From contig ML014149.1 of NCBI GenBank assembly GCA_003615045.1, positions 62,001 through 126,000 of the forward strand: a stretch of DNA of 64,000 nt. Direction: 5' to 3'. Position numbers and translations under genes: made by a program. The stretch is from Caulochytrium protostelioides. Lineage: Eukaryota; Chytridiomycota; Caulochytriomycetes; Caulochytriales; Caulochytriaceae. Of this stretch, positions 18,818-30,704 are shown one piece after another; position 1 is the stretch's first letter, and every line of letters starts with the position of its first letter. The notes beneath the pieces were generated by a model. It saw only the letters and a list, made by a program, of their open reading frames with translations. It was not told the origin of the DNA and searched no databases.

Positions 18818-21577
18818 TTACCAGGTATCTTCCGCGTACCGCCCGTCGGCCTTGAGCTGGCGCACGGCCAAACGCGCGGCATCTTCGTCCATGCCGCCGT
18901 ACTGCACGTAAATCGCGACAACCGTCTTCATGACATCTTGAGCCATGCGGCTCGCGTCGCCACAGACATAGAGATGGCCGCCCTGCTGCGCCAGCTGCGC
19001 GTAGACGTCGGCGCCGTGCTGGCGGAGCCGGTCCTGCACATAGACCTTGGGCGCGCCGTCGTGGCGGCTGAAAGCGGTCACGAGCGCAAACTGCAGGGCG
19101 CCCGTCTCGCCGGCGGCCGACTGCGCCGCGAGCGCCGTGAACTCGTCGCGGAAAAGGAAGTCCTGGTTCGGGTGGCGGCACCCGTAGAACAGCGTCAGGC
19201 GCATCGGGGCCGTCGACTTGGGCTGCGCGGTTTGGGCTTGGTAGGCGCGTTCGCGCACAAACCCGCGGAAGGGCGCGACGCCAGTGCCTGGGCCGACCAT
19301 GATCACGGGCTTCGCCAGATCGGCAGGCAGATGGAAGTGCGAGGTGCGGATGTACATCGCCACGTGGAAAGGGGGTGGCGCGAGCGCCGCCGACCGCTTG
19401 GTGCGGGAAACCGAGACCGCGTTCAGTCGCAGCGACGACGACGACGACGACTGGCTGGGATCGTGCGCGGCCTTTTGGGCCGTCATGCCGTCATGCACCG
19501 CCTGCAGCCACGAGGTGGCGGTGCCTTCCATGATCCGGACCTTAGGCGGCGTCACGTGCGACGGCGTCGCCAACGGCGTGAGCGGCGCATCAGCTGCTGC
19601 CGCCGCCGCGGCGGTCGCCGCCGACGTGACGACGGCGCCCGTGACGGCGTCGGTCACTAGCGCCGGCGTCGTCTTGATGGACTCGGCAATGGCCGCGGCG
19701 CCGGACGGGATGGGAGGCTGCACCATCGGGTACCGCACGACCACCGCCGTCAGGGCCACGGTCTGCGGGCTTTCGAGGGCGCTGCTCGAGATCGAGTAAT
19801 ACCGCACCTGGTTCCGCGGCAGCATGTGCACGAGGGCCACGGCCAGCGGCAGCTTGACGCTCGAATACTGGACGAGCAGGTCCGTCAACGACCGCTGCGG
19901 CGTGAGGATGTCGCGGGTGTACGCGTCGCGGTGGTCCGCGAGCGCAAAGAGTGCGTCGCGCTCGTCAGTGTCCTGCGCGTACCGCCCGAGCAGCTCGACC
20001 TGGTGCTGCTTGAGCGTCGCATGGAGATCCACATAGTAGGCCAAAGCGGTGCGCAACGTGCAGGGCATCGGGAACAGCGCCGGCGCCGACGAGGCCGACG
20101 GGTGCGCGGCGTCCATGACGAGCTCGAAGGGCTGGTCCAGCGCGGTTTCTTGGCCCAGCGCTTGGGCGAGCGCGAGCACCGCGTGCGGCGGGTTGCATGC
20201 CCAGATACCCACATAGTCGCCGGTGGCATACGAGAGGCCTGGCGGCAAGGCGAGCTCAAGATGGAGCGCTTCGCGCGTGAGGGCCAGGCCCGTCTCGGCG
20301 GTCGCGCGACCCTTGTGTGACGGCAGCAGGAACGGCAGCTTCGTGCCGTTTACGAAGGTGAACTGGTCGATGCAGTCGCGGAAGAGCTGCTTCGACGACA
20401 CGATGCGCGCATAGTACGGGTGCTTCTGGTTAAACGCGACAGCTGTCGCGTCGTCCAGGCATTCGTCCCATTCCGCCAGATACGGCGGGACCGATGACGA
20501 CGACAAGGGGCTGCCATGGCGGGGCTTCCAACGCCGCGGGCCGACGTGGGAGTGCTCGCCATGGTAGAGCACGATCGCCTCGTCCTCGTCGGCGCCGAGG
20601 GTGACGGGCGTGTAGGTGAAGAGCGGGCGGTACGGCTGTAGACGAGCATCCAACGCGTCACGGCTATCACCAGCCGCGAGGCCGTAGTGGGCGGCCATGA
20701 GCGGCATCACGCCGGCTTTCCATTTGAGGTAGTCTTCCTCGAGGCTCTTGTCGTCGTCGCCCTCGCCCGCCGCGCCGATGCGTGTCGCGCCGGACCGCGC
20801 CATCAGCGCGTCAAACAACCGCCCGACGGCATTAAAATGCTCATAGGTACGGTTGCCGAGGCCAAACAGCACATACGTGACCGACGCATACGCGTCCTTG
20901 GGCTCCGCCGACTTGAGCAGCTTCGAGGTATACTGCGTTGCATCGCCGAAATGCCACTTGAACCAGTCGACGCTGCCGTCGGTCGGCTCGCCCTCGCCGT
21001 AGGTCGACAGGAAATACCCGAATACCCAGCGCTCCTTCGGCGTCGAGTCGGCGAGCTGGCGACGGCGAAACGCGGTCATGGTGGTGGGGGACTCCTCGCT
21101 GATGTCGATCACGAGCGCATGTACGCCGTAGTTCTCGGTAAACTCCTCCGCAAAACGGTCCGCGAGGTCGTTGGCGGTGCCGGTCTGCGACGAGTAGAAC
21201 AGCACCAGCAAGTCGCTGTGCTTGAGGGCGATCGCTTTGTCCAGCCACGAGACGTGTGGTCGTGGCGTCAACGCCGACCGCGGCGTGGCGCTCGTCCGCA
21301 GCGCGTTGCCCGCAGCGCCATCGCTGGCCGCCGCCTTGCCCGAAGCGGCACGGGTGTCCAGCGTCAGTCCGATGCCTGTTGCCTTCTGGATGCGGGTCTG
21401 CTTCAGCTTCCGGGACTGCAGATACCAGACATAGCCTGCCGTCAGCGAGAGGACGGCCACCAGCGTCATGAGATCGGCTAAGTCGAGGGACGTTGCTGTG
21501 GCGGCGGCCTCGGCCGTTGCGGCCGTCAGATGGGCCGGGTGGGCGCCGTCCGAGGCCATAATCGGAGTTTCGGGCAT
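18818..21577 (-). CDS. NCP1: NADPH-cytochrome P450 reductase
   Basis: ER-anchored diflavin reductase that passes electrons from NADPH via FAD and FMN to cytochromes P450 and related acceptors. 919 residues from the ATG at 21577; the frame is open further up but has no earlier ATG. A single N-terminal membrane segment lies at about 35-53. FMN domain: YSSQTGTANDLADRFAEEF near 129 and STYGEGEPTD. FAD domain: RYYSISSSALESP and GTATSWL. NADPH domain: MVGPGTGVAPFRGF, FYGCRHPNQDFLF, YVCGDASRMAQDV, and the terminal Trp that stacks on FAD. Typical length is 680-720; the surplus sits mainly in two Ala/Ser-rich inserts flanking GTATSWL. Single exon. Confidence 0.95.
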   Translation of the reverse strand: MPETPIMASDGAHPAHLTAATAEAAATATSLDLADLMTLVAVLSLTAGYVWYLQSRKLKQTRIQKATGIGLTLDTRAASGKAAASDGAAGNALRTSATPRSALTPRPHVSWLDKAIALKHSDLLVLFYSSQTGTANDLADRFAEEFTENYGVHALVIDISEESPTTMTAFRRRQLADSTPKERWVFGYFLSTYGEGEPTDGSVDWFKWHFGDATQYTSKLLKSAEPKDAYASVTYVLFGLGNRTYEHFNAVGRLFDALMARSGATRIGAAGEGDDDKSLEEDYLKWKAGVMPLMAAHYGLAAGDSRDALDARLQPYRPLFTYTPVTLGADEDEAIVLYHGEHSHVGPRRWKPRHGSPLSSSSVPPYLAEWDECLDDATAVAFNQKHPYYARIVSSKQLFRDCIDQFTFVNGTKLPFLLPSHKGRATAETGLALTREALHLELALPPGLSYATGDYVGIWACNPPHAVLALAQALGQETALDQPFELVMDAAHPSASSAPALFPMPCTLRTALAYYVDLHATLKQHQVELLGRYAQDTDERDALFALADHRDAYTRDILTPQRSLTDLLVQYSSVKLPLAVALVHMLPRNQVRYYSISSSALESPQTVALTAVVVRYPMVQPPIPSGAAAIAESIKTTPALVTDAVTGAVVTSAATAAAAAAADAPLTPLATPSHVTPPKVRIMEGTATSWLQAVHDGMTAQKAAHDPSQSSSSSSLRLNAVSVSRTKRSAALAPPPFHVAMYIRTSHFHLPADLAKPVIMVGPGTGVAPFRGFVRERAYQAQTAQPKSTAPMRLTLFYGCRHPNQDFLFRDEFTALAAQSAAGETGALQFALVTAFSRHDGAPKVYVQDRLRQHGADVYAQLAQQGGHLYVCGDASRMAQDVMKTVVAIYVQYGGMDEDAARLAVRQLKADGRYAEDTW

Positions 21578-21779
21578 GAACAGCGCAACGCAGGGGCCAG
21601 GGGCCAGTAGGAGGGCACGCTTGCTCAAGTGCCGCCGCGGACGTGACCCTCAGAGGTCACGTAGGGCCGGCAGCAGGTCGGTGATCGACAAATGAAATAA
21701 AGGGATGCAAATGGAAGGGATATTCAGTGCAGTCGCCGTGGTCGCCGTCGCGGTCGTGGTCGTAGCAGTGGTCGTGGTC

Positions 21780-21841
<62 letters not shown>

Positions 21842-23710
21842 CGAGGCTGGTCAGGCCGAATCAGATCCGGTTGCAGGCAGAAGCGCAAGAGACTCCAGAT
21901 CGTCCGTCTATGTTGGGATGGCGAGCCATAGACGGACACGCCGTCGTAGCACATCATACGCCGCACGGCATGTGAGGGTCTGCCCCGTTGCATTTCTCCA
22001 TCTCGACATGATACTTAATACTTGATACTTGGCCGAAGTCACTGGGATGGACTTGGAGAGCCCTAGGGCGACTGCGTCCCGGCCTTGCTCGCCGGCGCGA
22101 TGCGCCCATGCGTTCGATCGGTTGCCGCTCGCTCGGTGGAAAGCGGCGCCGTGGCGTTTGCTGAGGCCGACGGTGCACAAGCATGGCCGGGCAGGGCTCG
22201 TGGCGGGCCATGGCCCATGGGCGGCGCGGCGGAGGCAACGGGAACCGGCGTGGGAGGGGAGAGCTGGCGCTGCATGGACCCGCAAGCCTCCGCGATGCTG
22301 TGGTCGCTGCGGTCGGCGCGAGCCAGGAACGGGGGTTCCGGCGGCCCGCCTCGTGTGCTGCCGCTAGCCGGCCGCTGGCATGTCGCGAATAGCCTTCGCG
22401 CAGTGGGCTTTGTTACGGTGGCGCCGCCGATGCGGGGGCGCATGCATCCGGCTATCGGGTCCTGCCGCGCGTGGCCTTGGCCGCTTGGATCATACGTGAC
22501 CGTTCGTCGCTCAGTGGGCAGGGGTTGCGTGGCTGAGGTGATTCCGTGCCACCAGCCAACGATGCGAGAACGGAGGGTGCTGCAGCACAGCCTTGAACGC
22601 CCGGGTCGCGATGGCAGGTGCGCTTTAGCAATGCAGGACAGGGTCCGGACCATCAAACAAAGAAGCACGACGATGAACACAGAAGACCCCACTCCCTCGC
22701 ATGACAGGACGACGCGACCTTTTCGTCGGTCGGGAGCCGATGGGTTACGAGCCTTCTCGCTGCTGCTGTTGCTGCGACCGCTGCTAAGTCGCCCATCGAA
22801 TTGAAAACGAGGTCGTTGTTCATGATATCATAGCAACATCCAACAGTCCCGATACATCGGAGGTGGTATGCTAGAAACAGCATCCAGAGCGCCTCCAGAA
22901 CTGTATACGAGGGCCGAAGCCAGCGGTAGGCGAATGGTATAGCGTGACTACGTCGATAAAGCGGCTGAAAGGTGCCGACCGTCACCTTTTCTTGGGCGAC
23001 GGTCGCGTCTTCAGGTGAAGCCAGGGCCCGGCCTCGGGTCGGTCGCGCCGACAGGTCCCGGGCGCCGGGGCCCCGAGCCGCGACCCCCAGGCTGCGGGCG
23101 AGCGGTGAGGAAATCCACGGCGATCGGCGCGGATGTCGGCCGGTGGCGTTTGTTTCACCCGCACGCCGTCTGGATGCACCCTGCCTGATGCTCTCGATGC
23201 TCCCGATGCTCCGAGCTCACGAAAAGATTTGAGGCCGACCCTGGACTCGATGCATCCCATGGGCACGATGGGCATGTAGTGGCCTCTGCTTCTGCGCATG
23301 CCCCATGCGTGTGCCGCTAAGAATGCTGAAAAGACATTGCTTGTGGCGTTTGCGGAAGAGAGTCTGTCAAGGGGGCTGAGGGCACATCTCGTATCGCCTT
23401 CGTGCCACCATCCCCCATTCCGGAGCTCCAACGGTCCTATCTATCTCCTCCCATACCGACAGGCCGTCTCGTCGAGGCGTGGCCATCCCCGTGCTGGTGA
23501 TACCGAAGCCTCTTGGCACCACCTCCAATTGCGTCGAAGCGTCTCCGACCACTCGGCGTCGCCATTGCCGTATTCATAGCGCCGTGCCGTGGGTGTTCCG
23601 ACCATCGGGATCGGCAAGCCAAGCCTGTTGCTCGCCACCCTGCGGCGCAGCGCCGGGTGTCGTGCTGGGTCACCGACTGTCGCTGCGCCACACCCTCGGC
23701 GTCGCCCGCC
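21578..23710. other. Intergenic region between divergent CPR and CFAP92-like gene
   Basis: About 2.1 kb holding both 5' regions and a (TAG)19 array just upstream of CPR. ORFs of 200-240 codons near 22063-22804 are Gly/Arg/Ala-rich on both strands and resemble no family I know. I see no supported gene. Confidence 0.5.
21781..21837. repeat. (TAG)19 trinucleotide microsatellite
   Basis: Nineteen perfect TAG units about 200 nt upstream of the CPR start codon, preceded by an imperfect GTGGTC-rich run. It probably lies in the promoter or 5' leader of CPR. Confidence 0.95.
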
Positions 23711-26700
23711 ATGGCGGCTGCCGCACCCGGCTGGGAGCAGCCGCTCGACCACCAGCTCATGGTCTCGATACAGATCGACTATACCCTCGAACGCCTCGTT
23801 GCGACCGGTCTTGGAGGTAAGTGATGATCCACGGCTCGTACCACAACATAGGATATTAGGCCTGATAGCCGTTGTCCTAACATCGCATCGCCCGCTCACA
23901 CTTGACATTTTTTGCGTGATGTCTGCGTGATGACACTATCGGGGGCATGTTCCTCTTCGGGATACTCGATGACACGGTGGCTTTGGGAAACTGCTGCATC
24001 ATGAAATCGTCACGGCGGGTTCCCGCATCTAGGACGCAATGCATCCGCCGATCCGCGGTCCAAGCATCTCGCGCTCACCGATCTCAAGGGCGGCGCCCTC
24101 GTCCGCAAACGCCGGACAGATGAGTACCTGAAGCTATTCATTGTGTATACGATCGGCAAATCCTTTGAATCGAAGTCTGAACCCTTCACGGTCAGCAGCA
24201 ATCAGCTCCACTACCGCCACGACTTGCTCATCAACCGCGCGCTGATCACAGAAATTGCTGAGCACGGCATCAGCGTCAAGCTCTACGAAGTCGTGCGCGA
24301 GTCCCATGCGCTCGTCAACGCCACGGTCAACGGCACTCATGCCGTGCCCGCCGCGACCGCCACGATGATGAGTCGCGCCACCGGCGAAGAACTCTCGCTT
24401 TCGGTTATCACGGCGATGGCCCGCCGCCGTCCCCTCAAGACGGACGTGCGCAACCCGGGCGATGACTTCCTGACGGCCATGACCTCGCGCGCCGCGGCCG
24501 TCCCGCTGGCCGCGCCGGCCATCCACGCCGCGGCCCACGCCGACGGCACCACCGTCCAGGTCTTCCGCCCGGCACGCCTCTCGCCTGCCGAGCAGCACAA
24601 CGCGTGGCCGCGCACAGGGTCCCTGGACGAGCTCCAGGCCCGCGTCACGCTGCCCAACCCGCATCCGCACCACCACCAGCACCCCGAGCGCCACCTCTCG
24701 CCGCACCTGTTGGCGCTGACGCGGGGCCCCAACAAGGCGCTGCGAACGCGCTCGCAGCACGCGCACGCGGCGCTCGCGTTGCTGCGTCCGCGGACGCCGC
24801 CCAGCCCGCACCACGCCGCCGGCGTTGTCGAGACCATCATGGGGTCTTCCGCCATGGCCGGCTTCGGTGGGGTCCCCGGCCGCATCGGCGCGAGCGGCGT
24901 CGTCCGGCCCTACGCGCTGCTGAATGGCAAGGAAGTGTTTCCCGCCGAAGTCCGGCGCCAGGCCAAGCACCGCGCGCTCTCCCCCGCGGCGACGCGCCTC
25001 GGTGCCAACACGGCGGCCAATGCATCGACGTCGGCGTCCACGATCACGTCGACGGCACTCGGGCCCGCGAGCAAGCGCTTGCGCAACCACGACGGCCGCA
25101 AGAAGACGGAAGTCCGCCACGTGCTGATGTCAACCCTGCGCCTCAACCCAGCCGGCCTGTTTGAGTCGCAGCTCACCTTGGCGGGCTCGTTCCCGTGCAT
25201 GCGCGGGCTGACCGCCTGCCGCTTCGGCCTGCGACTGGATTCGCCTCTGCTCAACGACGCCCAGATGCGACTGTTCAACCCGCTGATCGTCCAGTTCACC
25301 CAGATCCTGGGGTTGCCCGCGATGCCGACGCCGTACACGGTGCTCGATGCGCAGGCCGCGCCTATCGTGCTCACCCACCGCTTCTTTGGCCAGGACGCGA
25401 GCAGCCGCGCCGTCACTTCTGCTGTGGCGGGACCCCGCGCCACCGACATTACGCTCGAGGGGATGCACGTCGTGCTCGTCGGCCTCCTGCCGCTCCGCGG
25501 GTTCCACGACTACCTCTCGCGCGAGACGCTTGTGGTCCACGTCCACGACCGCCAGGACAAGCAGCCGACGCGCGTCTCGCCGCCGGGCGCGCCGATGCGC
25601 GTCGGCCGCAACCCCTACGGCGTGGCGGAGTTCGATCTGAGTGAGTTACTGCGCGGCGAGACTCGCATCGAGACGGCCGTGCGGATCCTGCCCATGCCCT
25701 ACGTGGCCGAGCTGCGTCACGCGACGCTGCCGGCCGCCAACTGGGTCGAGAGCGGCAGCTTGCTGGTCGCCCGCTTCCGTCTGAGCCACCCGCTCAAGAC
25801 CGTCGCCGCCGTCGCGCGCACCCGCGCCATGCAGGACGCCGCGGCGATCACGTCGCTGTCGTCCCTGCCCCCGACACCGGCTTCCGTTGCCGTTGACCCG
25901 ACGGCGAGTCGCCCTTCGGCCCCGCCCATCGGCCAGCGGCCCGCCGAGCGGCCCGATCTCGCTTCGGCCCACGCGAATGAAAGCCCCTCGTCACCCAAAC
26001 ACCACGGCAAGTCGCGGTCCTCGACCAAATCGCATCCCCCGCCGGCGGCGGCCGCCGCACGCCCCGTATCCCGTCCGGTATCGCGCCCGGCATCCCGGGC
26101 CCCCTCAGCGTCGGCGCCAGCGCCGTCTGTCACGGCGCGCTCGACCTCGTCGACGGCTCACAGCCGGGTTCCCCTCGCCGCGGCCGCAGCGGGTGGTGCC
26201 AGCGTCACGCCACCGCCCATGAAGCACGGCGTCCCCGTGGTTCGCGCCAGCTCGAACGCGCTCGTCGATGAGACGAGCGTCCATTTGTTGAAGCACCCCG
26301 TGGAGCGCGGCGATGCGCCGTACGTGTCATCGCCTGCATCTCCTTCCACAACCCTCGTCACCGCCATCGCCGCCACCACTGCCGCCGCCGCCGCCGCCGC
26401 CGCCGCCGCTGCCCGCCCCAAGCTGAAGAGCCTGTTGCTCAGGCTCCCCGCTCGCCAGCGGGCTCTTGTGGGCCGCCTCGATGCGCTTGTCACGCGGATG
26501 AACCGTGCGGTGTTAAAGTGCGCAGATAACGCAGAACTCTTCTCGACGCGGCTGTCGCCCGCGCAGCGCCACGGCCTCGACCCCCAGTTCGACGTCGTCA
26601 CGGGCTATCATATCTACGACCGCGACGTCAGCCTTGTCTTGCTCGAGGGATGGGCGCCGGGCAACTTTGCCACGATGGCCGCCAGTGTCGTCTCCTGGCT

Positions 26701-27748
26701 CAACGAGGACCCGCACGCGACGGCCATGGCGACAGCTGCGGCGACGGCTGCGGCTGCGGCGTCCGCACTTTCCTCGGCCGCCGTCACCGCCGGGTCGACC
26801 GGCAAGCCCCGATCCGCAGCAGCGCCGATGGCCACGGCGACGACGACCGCACCACCGTCGCTTGTTTGCGTGACGGTCGACGCACCATCACTCGCGCGCC
26901 GCTCGTGGATCGGTCTTGTGGCCGGCATCGCTCATATCCAGCTCGAGCCCCGTTTGGCAGAGATTGTGCAAGACAACGCGCTCTACATCCGCACCAAGAT
27001 GCCCGTGCAGTGCTTCCAAGCCGTGATGCTGCTGCACCGCTTAGCCACGTGCGATGTGACGAGAAGCCCCCTGCTGGACGCTCACGCCCAGCTGGCCACG
27101 GGAGGCCCTTCGGCGGCCGTCACCGCATCAACGCTGCGGCTGAGTGATGTCGACAGCCCGATGGACGGCGGCATCGAGCCCCGGATGCTGCCGGATCACG
27201 CGAGCATAGTTGCCCTCGCGCAGCGATTTGCCGGCCACATGACGTTTGACGGCGCGGCATTGTTCCGCGGTGCGAGTGGGCATCGCTCGCCCGCGCGGTC
27301 TATTATTGGCACTGCATCCGCGCTCGCGACGGCCGCCACCTCCGCGCAGCCACGCAGCGCACCGAGTCTCCACCCGTCGAGATTCAACGCGATGCGCCTG
27401 GGCCCCACCCATGCCGAGAGGGATGACACCGCCGATATGGGTGCGGAGGTCGATGTGGAAGCCGACGCCGTCTCGCTAACATCGGCCTCCGCTCCCTCTT
27501 CGGCTGAAGTCTCTCCACGGCGTCGCGGTCCGCGTTCGCTGCCGGCGGGCGCACACATCCCGCGCCGCCGCGTCTCACCATGTCCGCGCGAACCCTACCT
27601 CGCCTCCTCATCGGGACCCTTCAACTATTCGATGCAGGCCAAGGGCAGTGCCACCCAACAAATTGCTGCGTGGCGTGAACAAATGCGGGAAGGCGATGAC
27701 TACTGGGCCTACGGTGAGACGTACAACAGCCAGCTGCTGACCCTTTGA
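23711..27748 (+). CDS. CFAP92/KIAA1257-like flagellar protein (DUF4550 type)
   Basis: Two exons, 23711-23816 and 24033-27748, joined across a 216-nt intron (gtaagt...atctag), giving 1273 residues. The N-terminus (LMVSIQIDYTLERL, LKLFIVYTIGKSF, HDLLINRALITEIAEHGI) reads like a beta-rich C2-type domain. The central region shows LRLNPAGLFESQLTLAGS, LFNPLIVQFTQILGLP and ETLVVHVHDRQDK, the pattern I associate with CFAP92/KIAA1257. After a Pro/Ser/Ala linker (about 590-790) come GYHIYDRDVSLVLLEGW, ALYIRTKMPVQCFQ and a C-terminal FNYSMQAKGS, also in the order expected for that family. Known members localise to cilia. Family assignment is by recalled motifs, so moderately sure; the exon structure is firm. 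Confidence 0.72.
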
Positions 27749-28406
27749 AAAAGGCCCGTAGGATACTATTAATAGCAAGCATCGATATCACCATTTGCAT
27801 GGGACCTCGTGGCATGCCCAGAAACAGGGCTACGACCGACGTTGCTCAGCATGCCAAGCATTCGATGATGGCGTCTTTGAAGGCTGACCCGAGCCACGAC
27901 AAGCGTCGCGCTCTGAATCGGTCGGGCGCGAGCAGGGTCTGTTTTGCCGGAAATGGAAAGGCAGGATGGGCGTGGCCCGCAACGCGACGGCCAACCGGCC
28001 GCCCCGCCTCCCGGGAGGAAAAGGTGGTCTTTTAGCGACGGGCGGCGTTCCATGCTGCGTCGCACACTCCACTGCGTGCGCGCGCCGAGAACGAAATCAG
28101 TAGTGGTTCCTCTAAGTGGCGACGCGGGCATGGAGCCATGGACCCACGTGCCACATGTTGTATCGCTACTTGAAGTCACGTTCTACTCGCTCCTAGAACC
28201 TCGTAGACCCTATCCTGTTTCGCTTAACGCGCTCCTGCGTTCGCCGTGTTTCACAAAGCCTGCTAGCGTCCAGTCTGCTGCAGCCCACGTGCTCGATTTC
28301 TTCTGGAAGGACTTCCGTCGTCGTCTGACCCGGAGCCTCTCTATCCTGTAGCCGCCATACATACGGCTGACTCTAGTATAGAGCCGGAGCTCTCGCAGAT
28401 TCCGTG
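27749..28406. other. Intergenic region upstream of NDUFS5
   Basis: 3' side of the CFAP92-like gene and 5' side of NDUFS5. An ORF at 27944-28351 has no recognisable domain. Nothing supported. Confidence 0.45.
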
Positions 28407-28905
28407 ATGTCGTCTGGTTTTGGCACTAAGGGCGGCCGCGGCCGCTGCTACCCGTTCTTCCAGGAGATGATGGCCTGCGCCGTCCAGTCGGATGCTGCCA
28501 AGGAAGACTGCAAGTTCCAGATCGCCGACTACAACGAGTGCCTCACGCACCGCAAGGAGGTAACGTCGCCATCAATAGGATTTGTCCGATGCTGCATCAG
28601 CAACAACGGGTCCATGCCATGCGATGGTTCATGCCATAGGTCGAGGCGGTCGTCTCACGTTGGTTGCCCAAACCACACGGGATGTGAATCGCTCAGCACA
28701 TCCGCTGTTGACTAATGGCTCACCGGCAAGGAATAAATTTTTGTCGGAATTGGTGATATGTGGTCTGCATGATCACCCCCTACAGAAGGCGCGCGTTGAG
28801 CTGATCCGCGCTGAGTGGGAGAAACAAAACCCGGAGCTCGCCAAGAAGCACGGTCCTTTCTTGAACCGCGTGAAGGACGCGGTGACGGACCGATTCTCCG
28901 ACTAA
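28407..28905 (+). CDS. NDUFS5: Complex I subunit NDUFS5 (15 kDa, twin CX9C)
   Basis: Accessory complex I subunit on the intermembrane-space side, held by two disulfides and imported through the Mia40 route. Exons 28407-28559 and 28786-28905 flank a 226-nt intron (gtaacg...tacag, phase 0). Product 90 residues: MSSGFGTKGGRGRCYPFF starts like the family, and two CX9C pairs are visible (CYPFFQEMMAC and CKFQIADYNEC). The second exon gives a charged helix (RVELIRAEWEKQNPEL) ending RFSD. No cleavable presequence, as expected. One of three complex I subunits in this window. Confidence 0.88.
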
Positions 28906-29520
28906 ATCTAGCGGTCTACCCGGCTCCATCAAGCTTCCATGGCAATAAGGGTTTTCCAGACCGCGCTGCGATCAGCAGCATGACCCTCACAACCGCTCGG
29001 CCACATGTGATGTGGCACGTGGCGACATCCATCATCGACGGCGATCCTTACGATGGCCGCATGATGCGACGTTTAACGAACATCTGCTTCTCTTGCTGCC
29101 GAAATTGCGATGTGTGCATCATGGCTTTCCGTAGCAAGGGTCTAAAGATGATTCATCTTTGTGACGCCGTCGCCACCGTCGTGCGGCGAGGTGCTCCGTC
29201 ATGCCGCCATCGATGGCATAGACCTTTCGCTCAATGGTCTGGCTTCGCCTGTCGTCCCTGCCGATGACCGCATTCCATGCCACCTGTATCATAACAACAT
29301 CATGCTCTCTGCAATTAACCCCCCTGACCGTTTCCCGACCATATCGCGAGTAGGGCAGACGACCAAGATATTAATTTACGTGCCTTCCGACAAGTCAGCC
29401 TTGCCGCCCATCGGACCGGGCCAACACCACGAATCGGCCAGCTATGAAAGTCATCCCAATCAGGAGCGGCAGCAGGCGACCAGTGTCGCGGCAGGCCCGA
29501 CCCACCACATACCGTATGAT
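28906..29520. other. Spacer between NDUFS5 and uS9
   Basis: Convergent 3' regions of NDUFS5 (+) and the uS9 gene (-). Short ORFs only, with no recognisable domain. Confidence 0.45.
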
Positions 29521-29949
29521 TTAACGGTACGACTTCTGGTAGCGGGCGCGGGCACCCGGACCACCGAACTTCTTCGGCTCGCAGCGACGGGGGTCAGCGA
29601 CGAGGAGGGTGCGGTCGAAGGAGACGAGGGCCTCGCGGATCTGGACCTTGGTGGCCTCGTCGACGAACTTCTGGTGGTAGGCGACGATGGCCTTGGCGAT
29701 GGCCTGGCGGATGGCGTAGATCTGGGAGGTGTGACCACCGCCGTGGACGCGGACGCGGATGTCCACGTTGGCGAAGTGCTGGGCACCGACGACCAAGACC
29801 GGCTCGTAAACCTTGACGCGGAGCATCTCCGGCTCAACCAGGGACAGCGGCGAGCCGTTGACCTTGATGGAGCCCTTACCGCGGGTGCACAGGGCAAGAG
29901 CGGTGGCGGTCTTCTTGCGACCGAAGCACTGGACAGAGTCGACAGCCAT
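29521..29949 (-). CDS. RPS16: 40S ribosomal protein uS9 (RPS16)
   Basis: Cytosolic small-subunit protein whose C-terminal tail reaches the P-site tRNA. 142 residues from the ATG at 29949, close to the usual 143-146. The start [20 protein letters not shown] is canonical. Further family signatures are [21 protein letters not shown], the glycine-rich [19 protein letters not shown], and the terminal [14 protein letters not shown]. Single exon here, although many fungal copies have introns. The frame opens upstream without a better start. Confidence 0.97.
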   Translation of the reverse strand: MAVDSVQCFGRKKTATALALCTRGKGSIKVNGSPLSLVEPEMLRVKVYEPVLVVGAQHFANVDIRVRVHGGGHTSQIYAIRQAIAKAIVAYHQKFVDEATKVQIREALVSFDRTLLVADPRRCEPKKFGGPGARARYQKSYR

Positions 29950-30684
29950 TGTGATGGATTTTTTGACTGTGAGAAAGGCAAGCGGATAAGAACGAATGAA
30001 AGGTGAGTTGAATGAAGTGAGACCAAGGATCGGCATCGTCTAGCCCCAAAGACGGACTCCTGCTATCAAGCATTCGCGACGAGCGTCGCCATCACCACCC
30101 AACGAGTGGCGGGTCTCGCAGAACTCTCGCGACGGGATGTCCAGCCGGGTTACTGGAACACCCGAACTGCACGTCGCGGATGTCACGCGATGTTTTGCTG
30201 GTCGTCTCTATTCATCTGACGGTTCCTCAGCGGAGCACCCATGGTTGTCGCAGACAGCGGGGCTGCTGTCGGCGGACAGCTCAGTCAGAGGTCGCCAGAC
30301 AGAACTTGAGGGCTCAAGTCACGACGAGGCCAGGGAGCAGCTCGCGCCTGGGGCCAACACTTTGGAAGCTTCGTATGGCCACAGCAGCAGCACCATACTG
30401 GCAGCGTCTGGCCAAATGACCCAGATAGAACGTACGTCTAGTCAAAAGAGGGGAAGGGGGAAAGGTCGGTCAGCGAGTGGTGGTTGCTCTTTCAACCTTC
30501 TCGTCTTCTTAAAACTCCCCTCTCCTCTCCCTTGTATGCCATGACACTTGGTTGCGCGTGCGAGCGCCCCCGGCTCGGGTTTAGTACGAGACTTGACCGT
30601 ATGTTTTTGAACTTTGGTATCCTTCGTCTGCATTTCAGTAGTTCCACCTTATACGTCGGCATGGACATGGATGCATGCAGCGAC

Positions 30685-30704
30685 TGGATGGATGGATGGA
30701 TGGA
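30685..30704. repeat. (TGGA)5 microsatellite
   Basis: Five TGGA units followed by a run with GATCCCCGGGCCGGCCC. It lies in inverted orientation to the ATCC array at 32501-32524. Confidence 0.85.

Noticed and set aside
17640-24032. Short similarity between the ARPC2 and CFAP92-like introns (CTCTTC.G.ATACTC)
   Set aside because: About 15 matching positions only; too short to claim homologous (introner-like) introns without a genome-wide comparison.
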